A DNA stretch of 64,000 bases, taken from positions 24,798,955-24,862,954 of the forward strand of contig NC_019866.2 of NCBI RefSeq assembly GCF_002234675.1. The letters run 5' to 3'. Source of the stretch: Oryzias latipes. Its lineage: Eukaryota > Chordata > Actinopteri > Beloniformes > Adrianichthyidae. This document shows positions 1 to 14,800 of this stretch, piece by piece; positions within the stretch are counted from its first letter, which is position 1, and each line of letters begins with the position of its first letter. Position numbers and translations under genes: made by a program. The notes beneath the pieces were generated by a model. That model was not told where the DNA came from. It saw only the letters and a program-made list of their open reading frames with translations, and searched no databases.

Positions 1-640
1 CAGATATTTGACACCAGGAAACAATAAAAGAGCAAACGTTGTGGTTAATGAGACAATGACAACACAAATACAAAGAGAAAAACGTGGACTGACAATCCAC
101 AGATGACACAGATTTGAATTTTAGTTCAACGGAATCATTTAAAAGATGATTTGGGTTAAAAAAACGTTTCCTGTACTTCAGATAGTATATAAAATAGATA
201 GTATATAAAAGTAAACTTCAAGTATACATCCTCACTTTTAGGACAGATTAAGTGTAGTTGTAGTACACTTAAATAGATTACTTTTTGCTGAGTACAGATT
301 TAAGACACTGTGTGTCAGATGCAGCCCAGACCATAACAGAACCACCTCCGTGTTTCTCAGCTGAACAATCTTCCCTTCCAACCATTTCTACAGCTGGACA
401 AAGAACTGATGTCTCCACTGTTGTCTCGTTTGTCCAAAGGACAATCTACTGGAAGCTCTGTGGTGTGTCAAAATGCATTGTGGGAAATTTTATAGCAATA
501 ACGAATTATTTTATTCTTTGAAAATCTACCATTGTCACTGTTAATGTGTGAAACTTTTGTAATGCTGACATTTGAAGTGTTGCCGATGTCGGACTCAGTT
601 TTTAAATAAAGTTTGAGAGAAGAAAAAAAAAGTAGATGCG
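1..640. other. Intergenic, no gene seen
   Basis: AT-rich sequence with no supported exon. Bases around 290-350 resemble bases around 48730-48800 (a shared 'gcagcccagaccat' type segment), so a dispersed repeat is present. An open frame at 285-521 has no recognisable domain and lies in that repeat, so it is not called. Confidence 0.6.
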
Positions 641-912
641 AACCGGAAGCGGAAATGGGATCTGACGTCAGAGAAGGTTGAACGAGTAGCGGCAAAGTGT
701 CGCTAGCTTCCCAGAGGGTGAAATGATCCGGACAGAGTGACGCAGGAGGGAAACCGTGAGCTCTGGGCCGTGACGTCACACGAACGAAACGGTGTTGGCC
801 GGTTTTTGCGGGTTCTGTGCGCTCGCGACCAGCGTGAACACCAACGGGAAAAACCGCAAAGCTGCGTGGAAACTAGAAGTTCTTCTAAACACGCCATCAT
901 CCGTCCTCACAG
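640..912 (+). promoter_or_regulatory. ppp1r35: Promoter and 5' UTR exon of ppp1r35
   Basis: This stretch is richer in GC and CpG than its flanks. It ends at a strong splice donor (cacag followed by gtaagc, exon end 912). No start codon is needed here: the first coding exon begins one base before the ATG at 1254, after a good acceptor (cccatcag). I infer a non-coding first exon with the transcription start somewhere around 700-850; the exact start cannot be read from sequence. Confidence 0.5.
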
Positions 913-1253
913 GTAAGCTGCAGGTCACTTTTGTGTTTTTTCTTTTATTTCCTCTTTAGTCTGGAAAAGACATTGAATAAACAGCCTAAAGGGTTTAGAT
1001 GAACAGACCGTGATGGACAGATCCGGGCAGTGGCGGACTTAGCCGTTTGGGGGCCACGGGCGAACAAACACATGGGGCCCCTCTGCAGTGGTGGTATTAA
1101 TCATAAAAATAAATCTTCCCTGTTGGCTAAAATGTCAGTGGAATAACTTATTCCCTGGTCCACCGCTTCCTTTACCGAGATGTTTATGAAGCACGTCTGT
1201 CTGAGCATGCTCAGTTGGGATAAGCGGTTCCAACGTTTGCTTTTCCCATCAGG

Positions 1254-3500
1254 ATGAGCTTCCCGGACCTCCTTTCTCCTCCTCAGTCTCCTTCACCTGC
1301 TCCCCTTCCACTTCCATCCTCCTCAGTCATTTGCTGCCCTGAGCTTGACCTGTCGGTCACGTCTAGCCCCGCCCCCAACCCTCTCCACACAGAGGTGAAG
1401 CCACAGACAAAGAGCGCACGCCCACAAGGAGCACCTGGAAGGAGGAAAAACTCAAAGGTAACGACCTCATCATCACCTGTGCTTCGGTTTGGAATGAGAA
1501 GGAAAACAGAAAATCAGTTTCTGCAGGTTCCAGTTCCTAAATACTAAAAGCCCAACGTCATCACTGGTTGTTGTGCCTTTTAGCAAAGTTCACCTGAACA
1601 AAAACATCTTTGAGAACAAGATGATCCGTCAGTAGAGAAGAACAGGCAATAACTGTAGCACTAATGAGTATTAGGATGTGCTCACCTGTCCCAGAGAGAA
1701 CAGGTGAGGCTTTTAGGAAAAGGTGAGCATCATCAGACGGAGCCTCACTCCTACAGAAAAACCGTTCAACGCCTGGAAAACCACCGAGCCACAAAGTTCT
1801 GACTCGTTCCTCTTCTGCTGAAGGTGACGTTTGCAGAGCTGGACGTCGTCGCAGGAGCGCAACAGCCGTCTGTCGCTGCTGCCCTGCAGCCAGGGAGGGG
1901 GCGGAGCAAAGGCCGTCAGCATGGTAACCTGCACAGCTTCATTTGGAAACACATCACAGACCTTCATGAAACACGTTCTGAAGGACTTCACGCTGAGAAG
2001 ACGTTCCTGAGAGCTTCTCTAAGAGGCTTTCTGCTTTTACTGATCACAAATGGAAACACATTCTGGACCGGCTCACATCTGAGGCTCGTCTCTGAACTTG
2101 CTGCTAGATTTCCTCCTGAAACAGAGTTAGTGCACAAAGGAAAGGAAGCAGAGTTATGAAGACTCGTAGAAGTGAAGGAACGGGGGGGGCTGAGCATCCT
2201 CCCCCAGCTAAAGGGTTGGTGGTTCTATAGCTGTCACATGGCAGGTGTTTGCACATCTGCACACATAGGAAGTGTGTAAAAGCACATTAGATGGTAGAAG
2301 AAAGGGGCTACAGCTGAATGATGATGGCTTTTACTGCCAGAACAGTTCCAGGACGACCTCAGCGCCTCACGCCGCCAACTCTGAGTCACAAACTGGCTTC
2401 ATGCATGTTTCCGTTTGCAGAGCTTTGCCGTCTCCACTTCAGAGTTTAAACATGTTCTGTTTCTGCTTGGAGCCCACAGAGCTTCACCAGAACCTTCTGC
2501 ATCCAACCAAGACCCAAGCTGTCTGGAGAGGGCGGAGCTAAACACCACTCTGGCTCTGAAGGCGGAGCTTCAGTCATTGCAGGTCTGCATGTTCCACTGA
2601 ATGCTGGCTGCAAAGGGGAGCAATGCTCTATGGACTTGGTTCTGATTTCCCTCCAAAAATGAGTGTAGTCCAGTCTCTTCTCTGTCCTGTTAATGACATA
2701 TGTTGGGGGGATGGGGGTTAGTAGAGGCAGGACTTAACGTTCGCCGTGTCCCGCCTAATCACCTGTTTGTGACAGGAAGTGGGAGGAGCCAGCCCCACTT
2801 CCTGCCGGTTTTGTGTTTCACATTAACTAAACATCTGTTGATGCTGCAGCCACAGTGAAGTTCTGCTTCCAAAGGCTTTCATGCTGTTACACCATCATGA
2901 CTGAGCTGGTTACCATGGTGACTGTCGCCCTGCAGGAGGCGGAGTTTGACTCTGAGAAGGCTCTTCACGAGACTCTGCAGAAGTCCGAGAGGACCAAGAA
3001 CCTGATCAATGCCAGAGCCACTGAAGGTAAGGCGGAGCTCCCACAATGCACCTGAAAGTGCTTCAAAGTGCACCCCCACTCCAGGAGGACACGGTCTCTG
3101 CACACCGACCCAGAACACAGAGCGGGCCGCCTGCAGAGACCGGCCTCTTGCTGTTTGATGGTGTTTGACGTCTGCGTCTCCGTCCGTCCGTCCAGTGGTG
3201 AACATCTCCCGCTCTCAGCTCCTCTTCCACTCGCTGGTGAGCGTGGACGTGCAGCAGGAGCAGCTCCTCAGTCGGGTCCTGAAGGAGCGGCTGCACCTCC
3301 CCCCCACGGCCAGCTGTCCCCCCACCCCCACAGCCGAGGGGCCCACACTACTCTTCTTCAAGACCAGCAGCCTTGTTCACCAGAAGCCCCTCCCACAAGA
3401 GGAGGGGCTTCTTGACAGTAAAGCACTTCCCTCACCATGCCCCCCCCGGTTCGCCTTTGATCTGTACAGACGGCAGAGATGCTGGGAGGCGGCGCCGTGA
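1254..3500 (+). CDS. ppp1r35: Protein phosphatase 1 regulatory subunit 35
   Basis: Five coding exons rebuilt: 1254-1457, 1824-1923, 2443-2582, 2936-3026 and 3196-3500. Phases join perfectly to give 279 aa plus TGA; the human protein is of similar size (about 250 aa). The first part is Pro/Ser-rich and probably disordered. Residues 68-71 read K-V-T-F, a canonical RVxF docking motif for the PP1 catalytic subunit. The second half has the family C-terminal domain, with segments AELNTTLALKAELQSLQ, ALHETLQKSERTKNLINAR and, near the end, FDLYRRQRCWE. PPP1R35 is known to bind PP1 and to act at centrosomes in centriole maturation. For exon 4 the acceptor at 2443 was chosen because the stronger-looking one at 2421 gives a stop in frame. 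Function is inferred from family resemblance. Confidence 0.87.
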
Positions 3501-3544
3501 CGCACAGGACGTCTGCACACCGTTTTTTAAGTCTTGTCATTTTC

Positions 3545-3550
3545 AATAAA
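3545..3550 (+). terminator. ppp1r35: Polyadenylation signal of ppp1r35
   Basis: A canonical AATAAA lies 45 bases after the stop codon at 3500, giving a very short 3' UTR. Confidence 0.75.
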
Positions 3551-3675
3551 GTTTTTAAAATTTAAAGGTTCCAGTTTGACTAAGTTCATTAAAATGATTG
3601 GGAGGGGCTTCATGTTTTAGCAGTTTTATCACATTAACCCTTCCGAGGGCATTTCCACGCCAGGAGGGGCGTGGT

Positions 3676-3735
3676 CTCTCAGTCCAGGTCTCATTTACAG
3701 TCAATGTCTTGGAGCCAGATTTCCATCCAAACCTG
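3676..3735. repeat. Truncated end of MITE family A
   Basis: The motif ctcagtccaggtctcat followed by tacagtcaatg matches the terminal inverted repeat of the dispersed element also found at 5700-6510, 13110-13678, 31860-32165 and 59045-59685. Only one end is recognisable here, followed by 'ttggagccagatt', which also occurs inside the other copies. Confidence 0.5.
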
Positions 3736-4167
3736 TCGTGATTTGTTTCAATTTAAAATCCAAATTGGATGTGCTCAACGCTGGGAGTGGGTCATCTGGA
3801 CCCCACTAGGGTTACAAAACAAAATTGGAACTTTTCTGGAAAGAAGCTTCCAAACAAACAGCTGATTGTTCCCTAAACTCACTTGGGGGGGGGTCAGGCT
3901 TCCTCAGGTGAACTGGAGTTTATTTTAATGACGGGTCAAACCTTTTCCAAACTCAAGTGTGTGAGATTCCATGAATCAGGTTGTTCGACCTCTCCGGTGG
4001 CGTTAAAGATGCGTTTATTTACAGTCACATGATCAGATCAACTGCAGACGTACGTTCATGGTCACACAGCTGACAGAAGCTTCAGGACCAAACTGCAGCC
4101 CGCCCCGGACCCAATGGATGGTCAAAGCTCAGAATGTACAGTTGTTAAAATGAAGACGCTTTACGCT

Positions 4168-4173
4168 TTATTT
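4168..4173 (-). terminator. prmt1: Candidate polyadenylation signal of prmt1
   Basis: AATAAA on the minus strand about 400 bases after the prmt1 stop. A second AATAAA is at 4014-4019. Either would keep the prmt1 transcript from reaching the convergent ppp1r35 gene, whose own signal is at 3545. Confidence 0.5.
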
Positions 4174-4542
4174 TTTTAAAAAAAGCAGCAAAAAAACAGA
4201 ACAAACAGAAAACCTTTTAGTTTTTATGGAACCGGACTAGAACGGCCTTTTGGGTCGCAGAACATGTAAACCAACACTGAACCAAACGAGGCTACAGCAG
4301 AGGAACCAGAGAGAGGGGGGGGGGTCCCACCACGTTTCCATGGAGACAAACCCACACATGCAAAAGACCCAAAACCATGAAGATGTTTAGCAAACGCCTC
4401 AAGGAACTACGGCACAGAATCACGTTTGAACTCAAAGACGTGAAATGCTTTAAATACTGTTAACGTCGGAATAAGAAAACGAGGAAAAAAGTCTGAAACG
4501 TTGCTGCGAGGAGCCGTGACCTAACAGAGGCCCCCACTTTCA

Positions 4543-8163
<3,621 letters not shown>

Positions 8164-8249
8164 TTCGATCTACAGCGAAGAGTCCGTTTCTTCTTCTACT
8201 CCGTCCTTCCTTCTCTTCCTCCGTACATTTAATCTGAATCTGCGTTGAA

Positions 8250-8575
8250 GGCCTACACCGCCACCTACTGTACAGACGGTGGAAATACCGCTTTACCCGT
8301 GAGACATTTTTTCTGCATTTTGCCCCTTTTACCACCATCTGGGGCAGGAATCACTAACCTTCCTGAGGGTGAGGGCTATTTTATGGGCTCCACAGGACCT
8401 GTTCACTATACATTTACCAACGTTTTCCCAAAATAAACTATAAAAAAATGCTACAAACACTTTAAAAAGACAATTTATGAATCCACTGGGTAATGATAAT
8501 GAAACTGCTGGTTTATAAAAAAAATGAAATAAAAATATTTTAACAAAATGTGTTAAAATATTAAAAACTGTTAAA
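8250..8575. other. Intergenic stretch, nothing recognised
   Basis: Between the prmt1 promoter and the microsatellite. It becomes AT-rich towards 8570 and holds no supported exon. Confidence 0.6.
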
Positions 8576-8577
8576 TA

Positions 8578-8776
<199 letters not shown>

Positions 8777-8934
8777 TGCTCACTGGTTTTTCGTAGAGAC
8801 TTCTGGGATATTTCTAGGGCCCTGGATTTTGAAATGTAGATTTGTAGACGCACTATATAGTGAAGGGATTTGGACTCAACGATTTTCTCACTTTCACACA
8901 ATTTGGCAAAAGAAAACTTTTGTTTAAGCAATTA

Positions 8935-9903
8935 CAGTTTTTTTCAGTCGCTTTAGTACAATTGTCAGATCAGAATGAAATTCCCAAAACTATTTGTTCA
9001 ATCTTCACATCATGATGTCACTTGTGCACATCATATAAGCAGTTTCTCACTTCTTTGAACAAGTTGCAATTGCTTTGGTACATCCATGCAAATGATTATG
9101 TACAATTCTCTGCTCTTTGCTACATTATCAATTGTTTATGTCATGTTGATCAAAATGTATTATATAGTTCACTGTGCAATAGTCTTACTCCTCAAAACTC
9201 CTAGTCATTAGTTCATCGTATAAGTCATTAACTGCAAAATGGTTGACCAAGTTGTCATAATGTGACAATCATATTTCGCTGCATTGCAAGAGAGGATATT
9301 CGCTGTGATGTGGATGAGAATTTGTGGCCTAACATACAGGAACGACAAGAGGTGTAGGAAGACCACACCAATTCCTACTGCACTGCCTGGACTGTTGGAC
9401 AGAATATTGTCCTATCTTTTTTCCCCTTTGTGTTACTGTTTGCAGTGGGTTTTTTCTATGTTGGTATGACATGGTCTGTCTACAAATTACAATATGAACA
9501 ATAAAAGTGTAAATGTGAATCTTGTCCAGTCTCTTGCAATCAAAAAAAAAAGGTGTAACTTCCATTTTACAATAATTGTCATCCAAACTTTAGCCATAGT
9601 TTCCATCAGAACCTCCCTTTAAAGTACACAGTTATATTGACAACATGACTAAGTCATTTGACTGTCTTGTTCGTAGACAATGACACAAGGACTTGACATT
9701 CTGATGGCACTGACATGTTCAATGACATAAAGACTTAGTTTGGAGAGATGAACTAAAGATTTTGAGCAAGTTACAGGCTTTTGCAAGAAATCCATAGTGT
9801 TTTGCTGTTTGTACAAATAGTTTTGAGAAATGCACACACGTATTTGCAAACTTCAATTCTGATCTGAGAATTGAAACTGAAGCGACTGAGAAAAACTCTA
9901 TTA
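8935..9903. mobile_element. Non-autonomous DNA element with long inverted ends
   Basis: The left end (tttcagtcgctttagtacaa, then tcagatcagaatgaa) is repeated in reverse complement at the right end, about 9850-9900. A second matching block, caaaactatttgt, lies at 8986 and near 9815, so the inverted repeats run about 80 bases or more with mismatches. The interior has no open frame with a recognisable domain. Superfamily not assigned. Confidence 0.65.
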
Positions 9904-9904
9904 C

Positions 9905-10780
9905 AAAACGCATGCCACCAGGTTAAGTCTGCCAGACCCAAAGTGTTTTTGACCTTTGACCTTGAGATAAAAGGGCTGTCCTCTTAAAATTTCCCTAAAA
10001 AATCCCCACTAGTGTACTTTTTACAAACTGAAACTCCTCCTTGGGCTTCTGACCCACCTTCTTCCTCTAAGAATGGACCTGTTCGTCAACCACATAAGTT
10101 AATACGTTCTGGATCATTGACTGTTGCAACTTCTTAGTTTACTCACTGAACTAGTAGCACAGCTCTGATGCAGTCACATCCACAGGAACCTGAATTCTCC
10201 ATCAGCTGTTAGAGTTGAAGAATCTCCTCAGACGAGCAACCAAACGTTTTCAAGAAGTCCGGTTCCCCGAAGAACACAACCCACCCCCGACAGGTGCTCC
10301 TTTTGACCGGACCAGCATGGCTGAGCTCTTTTTCAGTTAGAGAACTCTATTTTTTTGCAGAAAGCTACTTTTACTCTCACTCAATCTCCAGGCATGTGAC
10401 AAACTTAAATGAAAAACGGTCCTTGAAAAAGTCCTCGCTGTTCCCCGGACACCCGAAACCCTAAAGTGTGTAACGGTGTGAGCCTCTGGTTGGCATTAAC
10501 GCCAGCTTTGCTTTTACAAACAAAATGAGAGAAGATGGTAAAATTACTTATGTTTTTGTGAGGTTGTCACTCAAAATCGTGGAGGCTCTGTATCTGTGTG
10601 AGGCCTTTAATGGCTGCTGGGAAAACTGTATGTCCAGACAAACTCCAAGACTCAGATCAGTGAAAACAGTCTGTCTGTTTTAGTTAAGACAACCGAGTAC
10701 AAGTGAAATCTTATTCTCCTTAAAAGTGCAACTTGTCAGATAAGAGCAGTACACAAATACGTTCCTGTTGACAATCTGTG
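9905..10780. other. Intergenic stretch, nothing recognised
   Basis: No open frame with a known domain and no clear repeat boundary. It separates two inverted-repeat elements downstream of the polyaspartate gene. Confidence 0.5.
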
Positions 10781-10783
10781 TTT

Positions 10784-11709
10784 AATATTATGACGGAGTT
10801 TTAGGGCCCCAAAAAAAAAAGTACAATTAAGAGATTTAAACTCATAAATTTACGAGACGAGATTAAAGTGAAAGTGAGTTTACAGAGCAGCAGGTGAACG
10901 CAACGCAGCAGCAGAGCAGAGCGTCTAAACTTAGTAGAAAAGGTGAGCTGAATGTTTATTGATAACGTTCCAAATGTTGGGAAGCTCCTTTGTTTGATTT
11001 ATGATTTATTCATGTTTTATTCATTGATGGGTGGTTTGCAGGATCTCTGCAGCCGTTGAAGAAGAGATCGGTGTCCCTGCAGACGTCCACTTCAATCCTT
11101 TCTTCCTCCACCAAAGACCAGATCTCTACGTTTGTGTGATGCTTCCATCTGAGGAGGAGCACTTTTCAGCATTTTCAACATTCTAATGCTAATATAACAG
11201 ACAATTTTCATTCATATTTGTTGTTTTATGTTGAAACGGGACGTTTCATCTGGAGGAGGGGGCGTATGGAACAGTTTTCATTCCTCTCTGGTCTTGTGTG
11301 CATGACAGGTTCATGACGTAATGGGACAAAATGGACTTCTGGGTATGTGAATAAAAAGGACAATAAAGTAGTGGTCATTTACATCCAAACGTGTCTCTGA
11401 GCTCCTTATTTTACAGATGAAACTCTGCTTTACCGACACCGAAGCCCGGAAAGACGGCTACACTGACAATGATCTGATTTTGAGTCGGCAAAAGGTTAAA
11501 CATTTCTTTGTTTCTGAAACCTATCAGGAAATAAAGCTGCCCAAAAGGCTCAACATCTTTCATCTTCAAGCATGGCTCCGATAAACAGACAACGTTGGTG
11601 TTTTTCCCTGTAAATTTATGACTTTTTCTTGTAAATTTAAGACTTTAAAGTCGTAATTAAAAAAACATTTGTTTGTAAATTGGCCCTAAAACTCCATCGT
11701 ACAATATTA
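10784..11709. mobile_element. Inverted-repeat DNA element near the hrc 3' end
   Basis: The left end aatattatgacggagtttta (10784) is mirrored by the right end taaaactccatcgtacaata (ending about 11708), about 25 bases with two mismatches. Secondary inverted motifs with 'taaattta' lie just inside each end. About 925 bp, no transposase domain seen. The right end is only about 110 bases from the stop codon of the minus-strand polyaspartate gene, so its 3' UTR probably runs into this element. Confidence 0.65.
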
Positions 11710-11817
11710 CTGAAGACTTGTTCACGAATCTGAAAGACAGTTACAAAGGTATCCAGAAAATAGAGAGGAAGCTGATCTTCCTCAGTCTGGCCACATGGTG
11801 GCAACAAATGTTCGGCT

Positions 11818-14800
11818 TCAGTTGGCATCCTTGTCATCATCATCATCATCATCATCATCAAAGATGTCAGCTACAGTCCTGCGGATGAAGACAAGCAGAG
11901 GTCACAGGCTGCAGTTTGAAATTCTCTCAGGACGTAAGTAGGATGGATTCAGACGTACTTGTAGATGGATCCAGTCACTTCATCCACAAAACCTCCTGCA
12001 GAAAAAGACAAAAGATGAACCAAACAAGCCAGAACCACCTGTTCCTGTTGCAAAAGAAACCCGCCGTTTGGTTGGACTTTTCCTGCCTTCTCTTTGATGC
12101 ACAAATGAAATATAGGAGGAAGGCATTGATCTGCTTCTGTGGAGCGTTAAACCGCAGCTGCTGCCTGACTCCATGTTTCCCTGCTGTGGGAAAACGTGTT
12201 GACTACTGACGGACCGGCTGCAGAGGCCGGAACTTTCTGTTCTTCATGAAAGGAGGCTGATATGAAGGAAGAACACCAAGAATACATTTGCAAGAACGTT
12301 GAGTGTTTCCTTTGACTTGAACTAAAATGTATGTAACGTATGAAATGTCGGCCTTTCGTGATCCATGCGTGATAAACGTCATTCATAAGAGTTTCTTGCG
12401 TTCGTCATTCGACAATCGTGCGCAGATGTCCGTTGAGGGTTTCGTCCGACGAGTCTTTTTACGTGAATTCGGTTTTGAGAACTACGCAGTGTATGCATAT
12501 TTCACATAGTTTATACGCAATTATTACGTAAATCTTACACCGTTGTATGTGATTTTTTTCGAGATCCATACACTAATGTGTGTCTGTCCACGTCTGTTCC
12601 ACGTATGTCTAACGGATTTTTCACGCATGAAACCAAAACTTTTATATCGCAATTACGGCGCACATTTTACGTTAAAGTTACGTAACTGACGCACACATTT
12701 TGGGCCAAATTTGGCTTTATGTTGGTTTACGTCTTCTTTGCGTGGTTCATTCCTGATACATCTGTGATAACGTCCCGGACAGATCACAACTTTTCTCACT
12801 TTTTCCACTTAGAAAAAGTCATAAACGTTGTTTTTGACACAGCTGTGTCCCACACTAATCTGTCCTCTCTGAGGTCAACACGTGGTCGTTCCTGCTCTGC
12901 GGCTCCACGTCCACTCACCAGGCTTGCAAGCAGTTTCACAGAGAGGACACACGTGGCAGTAAGTGCACATCTGAGGGGAAAAAGAAACACAAATTTAAAG
13001 TTGAGGAGCTGTTTTCTTGATGTGAACTTGAATTTGATTGTTTTTCCTCCATTTAGAGCAGTTTCTAGCTGTTCATTTTTCATTTGGATGATTGTCTGTT
13101 CTGGGAGAACCATTGATTGTATCTGAGAACTGGACTGAGTGATTGTGATGTCATGCATAGAAAATGATTTAATTTCTACAATTGAAGTCACTTTAGTCAC
13201 CATTTTTTTGCGATGAGGACACCGCCATGTTGGAGCCAGATGACATAAGTAAGCAGTGATTGGTCCGAGTCCGGGTCAGCGAATTTATGGCAACCACTCT
13301 CACCAATCACGATTGAGCTTGTTGGAAGGCCACACCCCTAACAATTGAAAGCAGGCTACCTGAAATCTGTCAAATGTTTTGAACGTTGGATGTGGGGCCA
13401 GAAGGATCATTTTCTTCTGTTGACGCGTCTGGTCAGTTTATAACTTGAATAACAATAATATCATAAAGAATTATCAAAAAGACTTTAAAAAAAGGAATCA
13501 GATCCAGAATGGTTGTTCTGACCAATAGAATGACTGACTAACAGCTGTTTATTTCTTTATTTTCTTTCTTTCTTTTAAGTCTGTGGGATTTTGGCTTCTT
13601 GGAGCCGGGAGGTACTTCCTGTTTGGAACGCCAGGGGGGGAGGAGTCATTCAGTCCAGTTCTCATATACAGTAACAGTGAGACCTTGGTGTTGCACTGGA
13701 ATGAACATGACAGAACAAATGTTTTTCCTTTTCTTGGATATTGTTCAAGCAGGGGTCAGGGGTCAACCTGAAGGTCTGGAAGATTCTCACAAGTTCCAGC
13801 AAATGGATGAACCGATATCTATCACCGTCTTAACGTGACTCGCAGAAACAGACATTTGTGGAGTTGAGGATTTTATGAAATGACCGGTTGTCCATATTTA
13901 TCCTCTCATTTTCATAAGCGCACATGCTGGAAGGACATGCACGGAGAGCCACTGAACAAGCCTCTGCATGCGGGGGCGATCATGTGAAGGCTCTCACCTT
14001 GCAGTCATCACAGTGTTCGGACTCGTCTCCTTCCTCGCAGGGACATTTGTCACAGCTGTCGCAGTGCTGGAAGAAACCACAAGAGATTTGGAGAAAACCT
14101 GGAAAACCGCTGTTTCTGGCAAAAAAAAGAGCTTTTGGAAGATTTACCTCACAGAATTCACAATAAGAGCACAGAGAGCCTTTGTGGTAGGCACCGTCCT
14201 CCTTCTCTTCATCAGCATCATCTGCATCAAATACATTAGACAAAAAGGTCAACCTGTAAGCAACTTCAATTATCGTTTTCACTCGTAAAAACAAAACAAG
14301 GATTTCGGAATTCTGATCTTAACCCTTGTGCTATCCTAGGCACTTTAACATTGGGAGTTGGGTCATGTAGACCCACTAGACAGTGCTCTGAACCTTTTTT
14401 CTTCTATGATTTGTGATCTTCACTGGTGTCCATGGATTACATAAAATCTTTCCACCTTTATCCACCTTTGTCATGGTAGGGAGAACACCTCAATGGAAGG
14501 GGGGGGGGGTCATCTAAGATAGCACAAGGGTTAAACGTTGGTGTCAAATCTTCTGTTTTTCTGTGCATCAAACTAATCTTAAAACTTAAACTCTTCCAGG
14601 ATTTGTGTTCTACTCACAGTAGTCTATCTTCAGTGTTTGACTTTATTTATTTGTTTTCATATTAAATGATGTGGATCTTCTATAATAATAGTGAAAGGGA
14701 CCATTTTCATCCGTGTTAACAAAAACTATTTCGGTATGATGAGTCATTCAAAGTGATAACATAAATGTTACTGCTCAATTCTATAAACTATTACACAAAA

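Noticed and set aside
285-521. 78-codon open frame at the window start
   Set aside because: Lies in a dispersed repeat also present near 48730; no domain or splice support.
2421-2442. Stronger-looking acceptor at 2421 for ppp1r35 exon 4
   Set aside because: Joined to the upstream donor it gives a stop within ten codons; the acceptor at 2443 keeps the frame and the family sequence.
11959-11995. hrc ending at the TGA (11950-11952) just after exon 5
   Set aside because: A good gtacgt donor precedes that stop, and the next exon (11818-11878) continues the HRC-like YxTxADx segment in phase; kept only as an alternative end.
13968-14288. Plus-strand frame with hydrophobic stretches that looks like a small membrane protein
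   Set aside because: It is antisense to hrc exons 2 and 3, whose CxxC patterns and splice sites explain the sequence.
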